NCBI GenBank assembly: GCA_002347485.1
Contig: DDXM01000025.1
Location: 1-63,798, forward strand
Source: Anaerolineaceae bacterium UBA2260
GTDB taxonomy: Bacteria > Chloroflexota > Anaerolineae > Anaerolineales > Anaerolineaceae
Direction of reading: 5' to 3'
DNA: 63,798 bases
Positions 43,783-53,115 of this stretch are shown here, piece by piece. Made by a program: the position numbers and the translations under genes. Positions within the stretch are counted from its first letter, which is position 1. Every line of letters starts with the position of its first letter. Below the pieces are notes generated by a model. It did not search any database, was not told where the DNA came from, and saw only the letters and a program-made list of their open reading frames with translations.

Positions 43783-44520
43783 TTACTCAAGTGAACTGCG
43801 CAGGTTTTGGATCTGTCCAGCGACCGAACCATCCACCACCTTGTCTCCAACCCGCACCACAAGCCCACCCAGGATATTGGGATCAACGTTAAAAGCTACT
43901 TCAGCCTTTTCACCCAGCCGGTTGAGCATTTCACCCTTAATAATTTTTTGTTCATCTTCGGTTAGGGGGAGCGCGCTCATCACTTCAGCGTTTTCGCCCG
44001 CCACCTTGCTGCCCTCAAGAATGCTGACCTTGCCATCCTTGATGCCGGAGAAAAATTCAGCTACCAGTTCATGCTGGCGCTTCTCATCCAGCGCTTCTCC
44101 AACCAGCTTCTGCGCCGCGGCGATCGCCAGGGAGGCGACATTGTTGCGGATCTCGCCCAGTACACGCTCGCGCTCGTGTTCGATATCCACCAGCGCGTCC
44201 TTGCGGCTCTTGGCGATCTCGGCATCCACATTGGCTTTCACGTCACGCGCAGCCAGCTCTGCTTTCTCTTTCGCGTCGCGAATGACCTGCGCCGCGCTCG
44301 CCTGGGCTTCCGCCAGGATCTCAGCGGCTTCTTTTTCTGCGTTTTCCCTGGCTTCAGCCGCGATTCGTGCGTCCTCCAACCCCTTTTCGATTGTTTCACT
44401 GCGCTTTTTTAATGACCCCTGCAATGGTATGAAGACCCACGCTCGCAATACCACCACAGTGATGAGGAAAGCGATGATCTGTACAAGCAAAAATCCGAGG
44501 TTAAATCCTAGTTTTTCCAA
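43783..44520 (-). CDS. atpF: ATP synthase subunit b fused to the C-terminal domain of delta
   Basis: 245 residues, TTG start with GGAGGCGAAA before it. Residues 1-165 are subunit b: membrane segment LGFLLVQIIAFLITVVVLRAWVF, then the long charged dimer helix (AEKEAAEILAEAQASAAQ...). From about 175 the sequence (VMSALPLTEDEQKIIKGEML, VDPNILGGLVVRVGDKVVDG, SVAGQIQNLRSSLE) is the C-terminal domain of delta/OSCP. The N-terminal six-helix bundle of delta that caps F1 is missing. It should form the peripheral stalk of F-type ATP synthase; the delta head, if any, must be encoded elsewhere. Last gene of the atp run. Confidence 0.9.
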   Translation of the reverse strand: MEKLGFNLGFLLVQIIAFLITVVVLRAWVFIPLQGSLKKRSETIEKGLEDARIAAEARENAEKEAAEILAEAQASAAQVIRDAKEKAELAARDVKANVDAEIAKSRKDALVDIEHERERVLGEIRNNVASLAIAAAQKLVGEALDEKRQHELVAEFFSGIKDGKVSILEGSKVAGENAEVMSALPLTEDEQKIIKGEMLNRLGEKAEVAFNVDPNILGGLVVRVGDKVVDGSVAGQIQNLRSSLE

Positions 44521-44544
44521 TTTCGCCTCCTTATTTGACAGAAC

Positions 44545-44781
44545 CTAAACAACAAACAGCATTAAGAAAGCGATAACCAGACAGTAAATCGCAATAGCTT
44601 CGGAAAATGCGATACCCAGGATCATGCTCGAAAGGAGGTTGCCATAGGTATCGGGATTGCGCGCCATACCCTGCACAGCACCCTGCACACTGAGACCCAC
44701 ACCAATACCCCCACCCAACGCGCCAATCATCGCCAGACCCGCGCCAATCATTTTTGCCGCCATAACGATATCACCACTCAT
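44545..44781 (-). CDS. atpE: ATP synthase subunit c
   Basis: 78 residues from ATG 44781 (GAGGAGG about 12 nt upstream); further in-frame upstream codons are not conserved. Two membrane helices joined by the polar loop ARNPDTYGN. Helix 1 has LGGGIGVGLSVQGAVQG, helix 2 carries the ion-binding Glu in AFSEAIAIYCLVIAFL. Glu is followed by Ala, not Ser/Thr, so the sodium-specific signature is absent and proton coupling is more likely. Forms the rotor ring. Confidence 0.95.
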   Translation of the reverse strand: MSGDIVMAAKMIGAGLAMIGALGGGIGVGLSVQGAVQGMARNPDTYGNLLSSMILGIAFSEAIAIYCLVIAFLMLFVV

Positions 44782-44818
44782 AAGATTTCTTAGCCTCCTC
44801 GAATTCTTGATCAATCTG

Positions 44819-45796
44819 TTATTTTTGTTCTTCTTCAGCTCCATGACCCTGGGTTGCCTGGGCCATGAAAACCATGGTTAACATACCAAAAACGAGCGCT
44901 TGGATTACGCCGATGAACACTTCGAACAGCATGAGCCCGGATGGCAAAAAGACCGGGATCATTACGCCCACAACCGCCAGCAGCACCATACCGGAAAACA
45001 TATTGCCGAACAACCGGAAAGTGAACGAAAGGATTTTCGCAAATTCCGAGATCAGTTCCAGCAGACCGACGATAAAATCGATCACACCGAACAAGGGCTT
45101 TTTGAAGATGTTGCGCACATTGATGAATTTTTCAAAGTAACGCACACCATTCGCCTGGACGCCAATTACCTGGATCATCACCACAGCGATGAGCGCGAGC
45201 GCCGTAGTGAAGTTTAGATCAGTTGACACGCCTCGCAGGAATGGCACCAGCGTGTAACCGCCATTGTGGGCTTCCTTGTTAAGTAGCGTGGACCATGTTC
45301 CATTACCAAGCGCCTGGATTTCGTACCCGTGCTCTGAGTGGCGTAGAACTCCGATCGATTCAAAACCGGGGATCAGTTTCATCAGGTTGGCAAATAACAG
45401 AACGATGACGATGGAAGCAAACCAGGGAAACACCTTGGCAGCATACTTGCCAGCAGTAGTTTCGGTCATGTTATAGATCATATCGACCAGCATTTCAAAA
45501 ACACCAGCGATTCCCTTTGGTGCCACCGGATTCTTTTTCCATGAGTTGCGAACCGCCAGAGCAATCAGGATGATGACAATGTACATTAAGATCGTGGCGA
45601 TAAGCGAGTTGGTCAGGTAAAAATCACCGATCACCGGCAGGGTAAACAACGGCTCAGTGATGATGTTTTCGGCCGCCACCTGGATGTGCGGTTGCACTGG
45701 GGCGTATAAGTTGACTGCAACCACATTGAGGATGATGAGAGCAAGCACAATCCAGCGGTGAAAACCCCAGCGCCATTTTTTCTCAGCTTTTTCCAA
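44819..45796 (-). CDS. atpB: ATP synthase subunit a
   Basis: 325 residues from TTG 45796, preceded by GAGGAGGAATCGA; upstream frame is unconserved and lies inside atpZ/I. Several membrane segments; the essential Arg of the half-channel is in SFTFRLFGNMFSGMVLL, and AVRNSWKKNPVAPKGIAGVFEMLVDMI is the usual early loop. The C-terminus HGAEEEQK is polar. Stator partner of the c ring. Confidence 0.95.
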   Translation of the reverse strand: MEKAEKKWRWGFHRWIVLALIILNVVAVNLYAPVQPHIQVAAENIITEPLFTLPVIGDFYLTNSLIATILMYIVIILIALAVRNSWKKNPVAPKGIAGVFEMLVDMIYNMTETTAGKYAAKVFPWFASIVIVLLFANLMKLIPGFESIGVLRHSEHGYEIQALGNGTWSTLLNKEAHNGGYTLVPFLRGVSTDLNFTTALALIAVVMIQVIGVQANGVRYFEKFINVRNIFKKPLFGVIDFIVGLLELISEFAKILSFTFRLFGNMFSGMVLLAVVGVMIPVFLPSGLMLFEVFIGVIQALVFGMLTMVFMAQATQGHGAEEEQK

Positions 45797-46082
45797 TCGA
45801 TTCCTCCTCCAGCATTTCCTCAGAGTCAACGGCTTTGATCTTAGCCACTGTTTTGCGAGCGATCCAAACCATTATTAAAATTGAAACCGGTATGCTGCCG
45901 ATCAGCAAACCAATTGTGAACCAGGGTTTAGTACCCAGCCTGGCGTCCAACGCAAGCCCGCCAAATGCCGCTGCGAGCACGATCACCAGCGTAAGCACAC
46001 CTATCTGCCCTAATAACGCGGCGAGCAGCATGTTCTTTCGATTTTGTTTGCGCACGACAGGGTTTTTCCTCTGGTCAGACAT
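45783..46082 (-). CDS. atpI: AtpZ/AtpI family small membrane protein
   Basis: 99 residues. Basic N-terminus, two hydrophobic segments (LLGQIGVLTLVIVLAAAFGGLALDARLGTKPWF and IGLLIGSIPVSILIMVWIARKTV), acidic tail. The DARLGTKPWFTIG loop between the helices matches the AtpZ/AtpI (F0F1-ATPase subunit, Ca2+/Mg2+ transporter) family that aids c-ring assembly. First gene of the atp run; its end contains the ribosome-binding site for atpB. Confidence 0.85.
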   Translation of the reverse strand: MSDQRKNPVVRKQNRKNMLLAALLGQIGVLTLVIVLAAAFGGLALDARLGTKPWFTIGLLIGSIPVSILIMVWIARKTVAKIKAVDSEEMLEEESIGKS

Positions 46083-46090
46083 GATTTGGG

Positions 46091-46099
46091 ATTATATCA
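46091..46099 (-). promoter_or_regulatory. Extended -10 of the atp operon, predicted leaderless
   Basis: TGATATAAT on the minus strand, 8 nt before ATG 46082, 45 bp after the nuoN stop. Confidence 0.6.
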
Positions 46100-46127
46100 T
46101 AGCGTCATTTCAAGCAGGCAAGCCCTG

Positions 46128-47576
46128 TCACAAACCCATGGCAGCCAGTGTGATGAAATTGTACCAGGGTGAGTACACCACACCTAAAAGTACTATCCCG
46201 ATTATGCACACGGCCAGAGCGACTGTCCAAACAACCGGCAGCTTATCAACTTTTATCGAGCCTGCAGGTTCGTCAACATACATCACCTTCATCACCCGCA
46301 GGTAGTAGTATAGTGCGATGACCGAATTGATGATCCCAAGGATTGCCAGCCAGACCATTCCACTTTGGATGGCCGCTCCAAAAACCAGCACCTTGGCAAA
46401 GAACCCGGCAAGCGGTGGAATACCGCCCAGCGATAGCAGCGCGATCATCAGCAATAAAGCCAGCCCAGGTTCACGCCGGTTGAGCCCGGCAAATGTGCTG
46501 ATCTCGGTGGAACCTGTCTCGTACTCGATCCAGTTGATAATGGCAAATACCGCCAGATTGGTCACCAGGTAAGCGACCAGGTAGTAGATCGCCGCGGAGA
46601 ATCCGAATTCGCTGCCAGACGCCACACCGATCAGGATGTAGCCAGCCTGGGCGATGGAGCTGTAAGCGATCATGCGCTTGAGATTCTTTTGCGGGATCGC
46701 CAACAGGTTGCCGATAAACATGCTTGCCGCTGAAATGACCGCGAGAATGATCATCCAAACGTTTCCGCTCTCCACGCCCAGCGCGTTGATGAGTATGCGC
46801 GCCAGGGCAATGAAACCCGCGGCCTTGGAAACTGTGGAGAGAAAACCCGCGACAGGTGTAGGCGCGCCTTGGTATACATCCGGCGCCCAAAAATGGAAGG
46901 GAATGGCGCTGATCTTGAAGGTGAAGCCTGCCAGCACCATGATGGCTGCGAGAATGATCGCTGCCAGCGGGGTGCCACTCGCCCGGAGAGCATCCACCAT
47001 CCCGTAGATCTTCGTCGTACCGGCAAAGCCGTAAAGCAGGCTGAAACCATAAAGCATGATGGCGGACGAAAAACCACCAAATAGCAAATACTTGATGCCC
47101 GATTCCACCGACCAGGCGTCACGATACTTGATGCCCGCCAACACGTAGAGCGGTATGGCTGCGGTTTCGATCGCCAGATAAAGCATGATCAGATTGGCTG
47201 AGGTACCCATCAACACAAGCCCAATGGACGCGAGTGTGAGCAGAAGGTAAAATTCGGGTTTCTTGCCAACCGTTACATCCGTACCGGCGAACACCGCCGT
47301 CAGCGCGCCACCCACCAGCACCATTAGGCTGAGCAGGTAGCCGGCCCGATCCACGCGGATCATTTCGCCCCACAACAGCCTGGGTTCTTCCGCCGGGCGG
47401 CCAAATATGAATGCCAGTACCGCGATCAGTGTAAAACCAGCCGCGGTGATCCAATCCAAATGGATGTAAAACTTTTCGTTTTTGACCAAAACCAGCACCA
47501 GCAGGAGGGTGGCAAGCACCAGCAAACCGGTTTCCGGGATCAGGGATGTCAACATATCACTGGTAAAGGCAGGCAT
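46128..47576 (-). CDS. nuoN: NADH-quinone oxidoreductase subunit N
   Basis: 482 residues, about 14 membrane segments. Antiporter-like core visible in ISAIPFHFWAPDVYQGAPTPVAGFLSTVSKAAGF (helix 7 Lys-His region), LAIPQKNLKRMIAYSSIAQAGYIL and the conserved Glu in ETAAIPLYVLAGIK. Proton-pumping membrane subunit of complex I. Its ATG overlaps the nuoM stop (TGATG). Last gene of the nuo run. Confidence 0.95.
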   Translation of the reverse strand: MPAFTSDMLTSLIPETGLLVLATLLLVLVLVKNEKFYIHLDWITAAGFTLIAVLAFIFGRPAEEPRLLWGEMIRVDRAGYLLSLMVLVGGALTAVFAGTDVTVGKKPEFYLLLTLASIGLVLMGTSANLIMLYLAIETAAIPLYVLAGIKYRDAWSVESGIKYLLFGGFSSAIMLYGFSLLYGFAGTTKIYGMVDALRASGTPLAAIILAAIMVLAGFTFKISAIPFHFWAPDVYQGAPTPVAGFLSTVSKAAGFIALARILINALGVESGNVWMIILAVISAASMFIGNLLAIPQKNLKRMIAYSSIAQAGYILIGVASGSEFGFSAAIYYLVAYLVTNLAVFAIINWIEYETGSTEISTFAGLNRREPGLALLLMIALLSLGGIPPLAGFFAKVLVFGAAIQSGMVWLAILGIINSVIALYYYLRVMKVMYVDEPAGSIKVDKLPVVWTVALAVCIIGIVLLGVVYSPWYNFITLAAMGL

Positions 47577-49048
47577 CAGGCACCTCCCACGAGGACGAGG
47601 ATGTGTTTGACACCCGATTCGATCACCGGCACGATCACCGAGGGGAATACACCAATGATGATCATGACCAGCGAGAGCATGACCACAACAATCTTATCCA
47701 TGATCGTGATGTCTGATAACCCGGCTTTGATTGGCTCGGGGGTTTCACCAAAGAATACTCGCCTGACGACCAGCAGGATGTAAGCCGCGGTGATGACGAT
47801 GGACAGTGCAGAAATGATCGCCACCAAGGGTACAGTTTTCCATGCGCCCATGTAAATAGGAATCTCGGCGATAAAACCGGAGAAACCGGGCATACCCATC
47901 GAAACCAAGCCGCCGACCACAAAACCAAGCATGGCGATGGGCATGTATTTAAACAAGCCTCCCAGTTCGTTGAGATTGCGCGTGTGCGCGCGGTCATACA
48001 CCATTCCGACCACAGCAAAGAAAAGAGCCGTCATGATGCCATGCGAGAACATCTGCAGCCCCGCCCCGGTGAGCCCCTCAGGCGTGAGTGTGGCAAAACC
48101 GATGAACACCAGCCCCATGTGAGAAACGGATGAAAAACCGATAACGTACTTGAAATCCTTTTGGATCATGGCGATGAACGCACCGTAAACCACGTTGATG
48201 GTCGCCAGCACGAGGATGAGCGGAGCCCAGGCGCGCATGCCATCCGGCATTAGCATTAAACCAGCGCGCAGTGCGGCAAAAACACCCACCTTCATTTCCA
48301 CACCTGCCAGCAGCATCGAAACCGCGGTCGGCGCGGCCACATGACCATCCGGCGCCCAACTGTGGAACGGGAAGATGCCGCCTAGCACCCCAAAACCGAT
48401 GAATACAAAGGGGAACCACAAGCGCTGGAATTCCAGTCCAAAACCGGCTTTCTCAAGCGCGACCATATCAAAGGTGTGCAATCCGGACCCGAAATACATG
48501 GCGAGCACGCCGATCAAGGCGACCATCGACCCAAGGAACAGGTAGAGTGTCAATTTCATACCACCGTATTCCTTGGTCTTCGGGTAACCCCACATTACGA
48601 TCATCAGGTATTTCGGAAACACCGCCATTTCAAAGAAAATGAACAACTGAAAAAGATCGAGCGAGGCGAATACACCGAAAACGCTGGAAGCCAGGAAGAG
48701 CAGAAAGGCGAAGAATTCTCGCGGCCGGTCTTCCACCCGCCACGAAACCATCACGCCGCTGAAAACAACCAGCCCAGCCATGAGAATCATCGCGACGCCG
48801 ATTCCATCCGCACCCATGTGGAAGCCAATGCCCAATGCCGGCAGCCACTCCGCGCTTACCTGGAACTGGTAACCCGCAGCGGCGGTATCGTAGGCAAAGA
48901 ATGCGATAAAGGAAAACACCAACGTAACAATAGAAGTACCCAGCGCGATCCCGCGGATCAGGTTCCGCTTGGCAGCCGGCAGGAAAAGCAGGAGGATCGC
49001 AGCTGCCAGTGGGAGAAGGGCTAGGATTGGAAGAATCGGACTCTGCAT
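47576..49048 (-). CDS. nuoM: NADH-quinone oxidoreductase subunit M, second copy
   Basis: 490 residues, about 14 membrane segments. NuoM-type signatures: FFEMAVFPKYLMIVMWG with the essential Glu, PFHSWAPDGHVAAPTAVSMLLAGVEMKVG, and IQKDFKYVIGFSSVSHMGLVF. It differs from the adjacent NuoM (49060-50595) across its length, so it is not a recent duplicate; NuoN-like alternatives are excluded by the NuoM-type helix 5 and 7-8 motifs. Best read as the additional antiporter-like subunit. Confidence 0.88.
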   Translation of the reverse strand: MQSPILPILALLPLAAAILLLFLPAAKRNLIRGIALGTSIVTLVFSFIAFFAYDTAAAGYQFQVSAEWLPALGIGFHMGADGIGVAMILMAGLVVFSGVMVSWRVEDRPREFFAFLLFLASSVFGVFASLDLFQLFIFFEMAVFPKYLMIVMWGYPKTKEYGGMKLTLYLFLGSMVALIGVLAMYFGSGLHTFDMVALEKAGFGLEFQRLWFPFVFIGFGVLGGIFPFHSWAPDGHVAAPTAVSMLLAGVEMKVGVFAALRAGLMLMPDGMRAWAPLILVLATINVVYGAFIAMIQKDFKYVIGFSSVSHMGLVFIGFATLTPEGLTGAGLQMFSHGIMTALFFAVVGMVYDRAHTRNLNELGGLFKYMPIAMLGFVVGGLVSMGMPGFSGFIAEIPIYMGAWKTVPLVAIISALSIVITAAYILLVVRRVFFGETPEPIKAGLSDITIMDKIVVVMLSLVMIIIGVFPSVIVPVIESGVKHILVLVGGA

Positions 49049-49059
49049 CTAACTCCTAC

Positions 49060-50595
49060 CTAAAACCAGGTCATCACAGTGGAATTGATCAGGTTAAGGA
49101 TCCAGGACGGCCATAACCCGATGGACAACATCAGGACCATCAAGGGAACGATTACCCATAATTCACGCAAATTGATCTCGCTCAGCTTCCCGCTCCATTT
49201 TTCGTTCAAAGGTCCGTGAAGGGTCAGCGTGAGCGCTTTTAGTACATACACGCCGGTGAAGAGTAAACCGATCATCCCGAGGGCGATCCATAAAGTGAAG
49301 ATCGGCCACACGCCGCGCACGATCATGAACTCAGAGACAAACCCGTTCAACCCCGGTAATCCTAGCGACGCCATGGAGGTGAAGATGAGAATGCTGCCAT
49401 AGATGGGCAGGATGGCGTACAACCCGCCGAAATCTTCCAGCTTACGCGTGTGCGCGCGGTCGTAAATCACGCCGACCAAAAAGAACATGCCCGCCGCACT
49501 CAAACCGTGGTTGAACATTTGCAGCACCGAGCCGTTCAACGCGATCACCGCGCTCTCTCGGATTGCCGGGTTGGTGCTAGCTGCAGCCCAGGCAGCCGCG
49601 GCGATACCAAGCACCACAAAACCCATGTGGTTGATGGATGAATACGCCACCAGTCGTTTGAAGTCCTTCTGCGCAGCCGCCGCCAGTGCTCCGAAGACGA
49701 TCGCGGCGGTTGCCAGCGCCGCCAGCCAGCCGGCGAAGCGCGCGGATTCCTGCGGGAAGAGTGGCAGCACCAGGCGAATAAACCCGTAAGCTCCTAGCTT
49801 GAGCAGCACACCCGCCAGAATCATTGAACCACCGGTGGGGGCTTCGGTGTGTGCATCCGGCAGCCAGGTGTGGAACGGCCACACTGGAACTTTGATCGCG
49901 AACGCGATGATAAACGCCCAAAACGCGACTGCCTTGACCGTTGCTACCGGGATGCCGAACATCACGCCTTCGTTGAGCGCGGGCCAGCTCTGGGTGATCG
50001 TCACCAGGTCAAAGGTGCCGCTGATCACGCCAATCATCTGGATCGCCAGCAGCAATCCCAGCGAACCACCCATCGTGAACAGGATGAACTTCAGCGAGGC
50101 GTAATTGCGCTTCTCGCCACCCCACTGGTTGATGAGGAAATACATCGGCACCAGACCGATCTCCCAGAAGACGAAGAAGAGGAGCAAGTCCAGCGCCATG
50201 AACACACCCAACATGCCGGTCTCCAGCACCAGGAAGAGGATCATGAAGGCTTTGACGCGTTCCTTGATGTTGAAGGAGGTCAGGATGGCAAGCGGGGTAA
50301 GGATGGTGGTTAGCAACAGCATCGCCAGCGAGACCCCGTCGATCCCCAGGTGATAGCTGGAATTGATCGCGGTAAACCATGGGTAGTTCTCTTCAAAACG
50401 GAATGTCCCTGCCTGGTCCGGAGACTGGTAAAGTGACCAGAGGTAGAGCGTGAGGAGAAGCGGGAGAACGCTGATCACCAGGGAAGCGATCCTGATGAAT
50501 TTCACTTTACCACCGGGAACAAACAGGAGCAACGCCGCGCCAACGGTGGGGATGAAGAGGATCCAGGTAAGTAGATGGTCAGTCAAGAAATTCAT
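49060..50595 (-). CDS. nuoM: NADH-quinone oxidoreductase subunit M, first copy
   Basis: 511 residues, about 14 membrane segments. Canonical NuoM motifs: FFVFWEIGLVPMYFLINQWGG (helix 5 Glu), VPVWPFHTWLPDAHTEAPTGGSMILAGVLLKLG, and AQKDFKRLVAYSSINHMGFVVLG. Proton-translocating subunit of complex I, 12 bp after nuoL. A polar start MNFLTDHLLTWILF gives the family N-terminus. Confidence 0.95.
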   Translation of the reverse strand: MNFLTDHLLTWILFIPTVGAALLLFVPGGKVKFIRIASLVISVLPLLLTLYLWSLYQSPDQAGTFRFEENYPWFTAINSSYHLGIDGVSLAMLLLTTILTPLAILTSFNIKERVKAFMILFLVLETGMLGVFMALDLLLFFVFWEIGLVPMYFLINQWGGEKRNYASLKFILFTMGGSLGLLLAIQMIGVISGTFDLVTITQSWPALNEGVMFGIPVATVKAVAFWAFIIAFAIKVPVWPFHTWLPDAHTEAPTGGSMILAGVLLKLGAYGFIRLVLPLFPQESARFAGWLAALATAAIVFGALAAAAQKDFKRLVAYSSINHMGFVVLGIAAAAWAAASTNPAIRESAVIALNGSVLQMFNHGLSAAGMFFLVGVIYDRAHTRKLEDFGGLYAILPIYGSILIFTSMASLGLPGLNGFVSEFMIVRGVWPIFTLWIALGMIGLLFTGVYVLKALTLTLHGPLNEKWSGKLSEINLRELWVIVPLMVLMLSIGLWPSWILNLINSTVMTWF

Positions 50596-50607
50596 GAATC
50601 GTCCAAC

Positions 50608-52788
50608 TCACACAGATATCACGAGCATTAGAATGATCAATCCAGCGATGACTGTGATGCCGATAGAGATCGTCAGGTATTGCTGCACTTTTCCAGTCTG
50701 TTGCTTATGCAATAACCAGCCAGTGCCGCGAGTGGTCTTTGCCAGACCGTCACCGCCGCCGTTCACCACGGGTACATCGAACTTGTAGCGCAGCAGGTTG
50801 CCCAACCACACGCTGATGGCTGCCACGCCATGCAAGAAGCCATCAATGATCTTGAGGTCTAAGAACTGGTAAACAACTTTATCCGCGATCCACAAAGAGG
50901 GATCGATGAAAACTTTTTGGTACAACTCATCGACTTTGTATTTATTCTGAAGGAAGGTGAAGACTCCACCCAGAGACTTGTGCAGTGGATCCCTTTCTTC
51001 AGCAGTATTGTATTTACGGTAGACCAACCAGCCGAGCAGCAAACCACCCAGAGAGACCAGGATGGACACAAGCAACGGAATGTAACTATGCGCTTCCTCA
51101 TGCACTTCGTAAGCGAGCATGCTGCCCACGAAATCCTGGAACCAGGCGGGAGAGAGCTTGCCCAGCACGGGGAAGGCTTTGGGAATACCCACCCAGCCGA
51201 TGGCGATGGCGAAGATCGACAACACCACCAGCGGCAAGGTCATGACTTTTTTAGATTCACTGGCATGTTCTGCCGCGGTGGTACGCGGGTTGCCAAGGAA
51301 GACCAGCGTAAGCTGCCGCGCGGTGTAGAAAGCGGTGAACAGCGCGGATACCGCGAGGACAACGAAAATGAGCACTTGATGAGAAGCAAAAGCGCCGGAA
51401 AGGATCTCATCCTTTGACCAGAATCCGGCAGTGATGATCGGGAAGCCAGATAGCGCGAGCCCGCCCGCCAGAAAGGTCCAGAAAGTGGCTGGCATTTTCT
51501 TCCGCAGACCGCCCATGTTACGCATGTCCTGCGGATCGATATGTTTACCGGTATGCAATACGCCATGTTCCATGCCGTGAATGACCGAGCCGGAAGCGAG
51601 GAAGAGCAGCGCTTTGAAAAAGGCATGCGTCATCAGGTGGAAAACCGCTGCCACGTATGCGCCAATACCCAGCGCGGCGAGCATGTAACCCAGTTGCGAA
51701 ATGGTCGAATACGCCAGAACACGCTTGATATCGTTTTGGGCAAGCGCGATGGTGGAGGTGAACAGAGCAGTGAATGTGCCAATCGCAGCCATCACGACCA
51801 TGGGCGTGGTCAACGCACCACCTGGCTCCCAACCCGCCGACATGATGGGGAAGACACGGATGCTCATATAAACACCGGCGGAGACCATTGTCGCGGCATG
51901 GATCATCGCCGAGACCGGGGTGGGTCCTTCCATCGCGTCTGGCAGCCACACGTGCAGCGGGAACTGCGCGGACTTGCCGATGGTGCCGCAGAACAGCAGA
52001 ATGCCGATCAGCGTTGACCAGTTCCAGCCAAATACTGGGGAAACTGTGCCAGCCAGCATTTCCATCGTTTCGTGGTTGGAGAAAATATCATGGAAGTTCA
52101 ATGTGCCGGTCGCGGAGTACAAAGCGACCATGCCCAGAAGCATGAACACATCACCAATACGAGTGGTGATAAAAGCCTTGATGCCAGCCTTGCGCGCTGA
52201 TTCCTTGCCGTACCAGAAACCGATCAAGAAGTAGGAGCAGAAGCCCATGATCTCCCAACCGATGTAAAGCATCAGTAAGCTGTCGCTGACCACCAGCAGG
52301 TACATGGCAAACGCGAACAGGCTTAACAAGGCGAAGAATTTGGCATACATCGGTTCGATGGACGGAACCTTGTGCACTTTACCGTGTTCAGTAACCTCGG
52401 CGCCTTCCGGCGGGAGACCCGGGCGGTCATGCTTGCCAACCGGCTGGCCGTAGTTGTGATAGCCGATGCTGTAAATGAAGATCATCAGGATCGTTATGGC
52501 GACGAAGAAGAGCATCACCGTGGTCAAGGGATCTGCCAGCACCCCGATCCTCAACCAGGTCGCGCCTGTAGGCAGCCAGTTGATAGAAGAAGTGAATGGA
52601 TCAGAACCCAGGTCATGCGTGGCAACCGCCTTGATGACTACCGCCATACTCGCGAGGAACGATAAACCTGCGCCGAGCAGCGCGATGCTGTGGCTGGCGC
52701 GATTCGAGCGGTACGCGATGAGCGCGATCAAAATAAAACCCACAAGGGGTGGTACAGGGATTAACCAGAGGAGTGAGTTAATGGACAT
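50608..52788 (-). CDS. nuoL: NADH-quinone oxidoreductase subunit L with extended lateral-helix region
   Basis: 726 residues, longer than E. coli NuoL (613). Core motifs: WEIMGFCSYFLIGFWYGKES, KSAQFPLHVWLPDAMEGPTPVSAMIHAATMVSAGVY, and AQNDIKRVLAYSTISQLGYML. An extra polar loop (PVGKHDRPGLPPEGAEVTEH) sits near residue 120. In the C-terminal lateral helix, the stretch between the conserved IDG and QTGKVQQY is 46 residues, against roughly 20 in typical NuoL; the additional part (KFDVPVVNGGGDGLAKTT and on) lies at about 50698-50785. Such an insertion is what a wider membrane arm would require. Confidence 0.95.
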   Translation of the reverse strand: MSINSLLWLIPVPPLVGFILIALIAYRSNRASHSIALLGAGLSFLASMAVVIKAVATHDLGSDPFTSSINWLPTGATWLRIGVLADPLTTVMLFFVAITILMIFIYSIGYHNYGQPVGKHDRPGLPPEGAEVTEHGKVHKVPSIEPMYAKFFALLSLFAFAMYLLVVSDSLLMLYIGWEIMGFCSYFLIGFWYGKESARKAGIKAFITTRIGDVFMLLGMVALYSATGTLNFHDIFSNHETMEMLAGTVSPVFGWNWSTLIGILLFCGTIGKSAQFPLHVWLPDAMEGPTPVSAMIHAATMVSAGVYMSIRVFPIMSAGWEPGGALTTPMVVMAAIGTFTALFTSTIALAQNDIKRVLAYSTISQLGYMLAALGIGAYVAAVFHLMTHAFFKALLFLASGSVIHGMEHGVLHTGKHIDPQDMRNMGGLRKKMPATFWTFLAGGLALSGFPIITAGFWSKDEILSGAFASHQVLIFVVLAVSALFTAFYTARQLTLVFLGNPRTTAAEHASESKKVMTLPLVVLSIFAIAIGWVGIPKAFPVLGKLSPAWFQDFVGSMLAYEVHEEAHSYIPLLVSILVSLGGLLLGWLVYRKYNTAEERDPLHKSLGGVFTFLQNKYKVDELYQKVFIDPSLWIADKVVYQFLDLKIIDGFLHGVAAISVWLGNLLRYKFDVPVVNGGGDGLAKTTRGTGWLLHKQQTGKVQQYLTISIGITVIAGLIILMLVISV

Positions 52789-52803
52789 AAACGATTAAAC
52801 GCC

Positions 52804-53115
52804 TCACCCTTTCAAAGTATCCAGATCATTGGCAACAATAGTCTCTTTGCTCCGGTATGCGGATAGGATTAAACCCAAACCAACGGCCACCTCCGCGGCA
52901 GCGGCGGCAAATACGATCAGAGCAAAGATCACACCGTCGAGGTTGCTGCCCGCGTACAGGTAGCGCCAAAAGGCGATCAGATTGATATTCGCCGCGTTCA
53001 ACATCAATTCGATCCCCATCAGGATGGCGATCGTATTGCGGCGTGTGATAACCGCGTACAAACCAATGCAGAAAAGGATGGCGGAAAGGACCAGAAACCA
53101 GTAAAGCGGGATCAT
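52804..53115 (-). CDS. nuoK: NADH-quinone oxidoreductase subunit K
   Basis: 103 residues, three membrane segments. IAILMGIELMLNAANINLIAF contains the conserved membrane Glu and the Asn cluster, and ALIVFAAAAAEVAVGLGLIL the second Glu. GGAG precedes ATG 53115, which overlaps the nuoJ stop (ATGA). Confidence 0.96.
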   Translation of the reverse strand: MIPLYWFLVLSAILFCIGLYAVITRRNTIAILMGIELMLNAANINLIAFWRYLYAGSNLDGVIFALIVFAAAAAEVAVGLGLILSAYRSKETIVANDLDTLKG

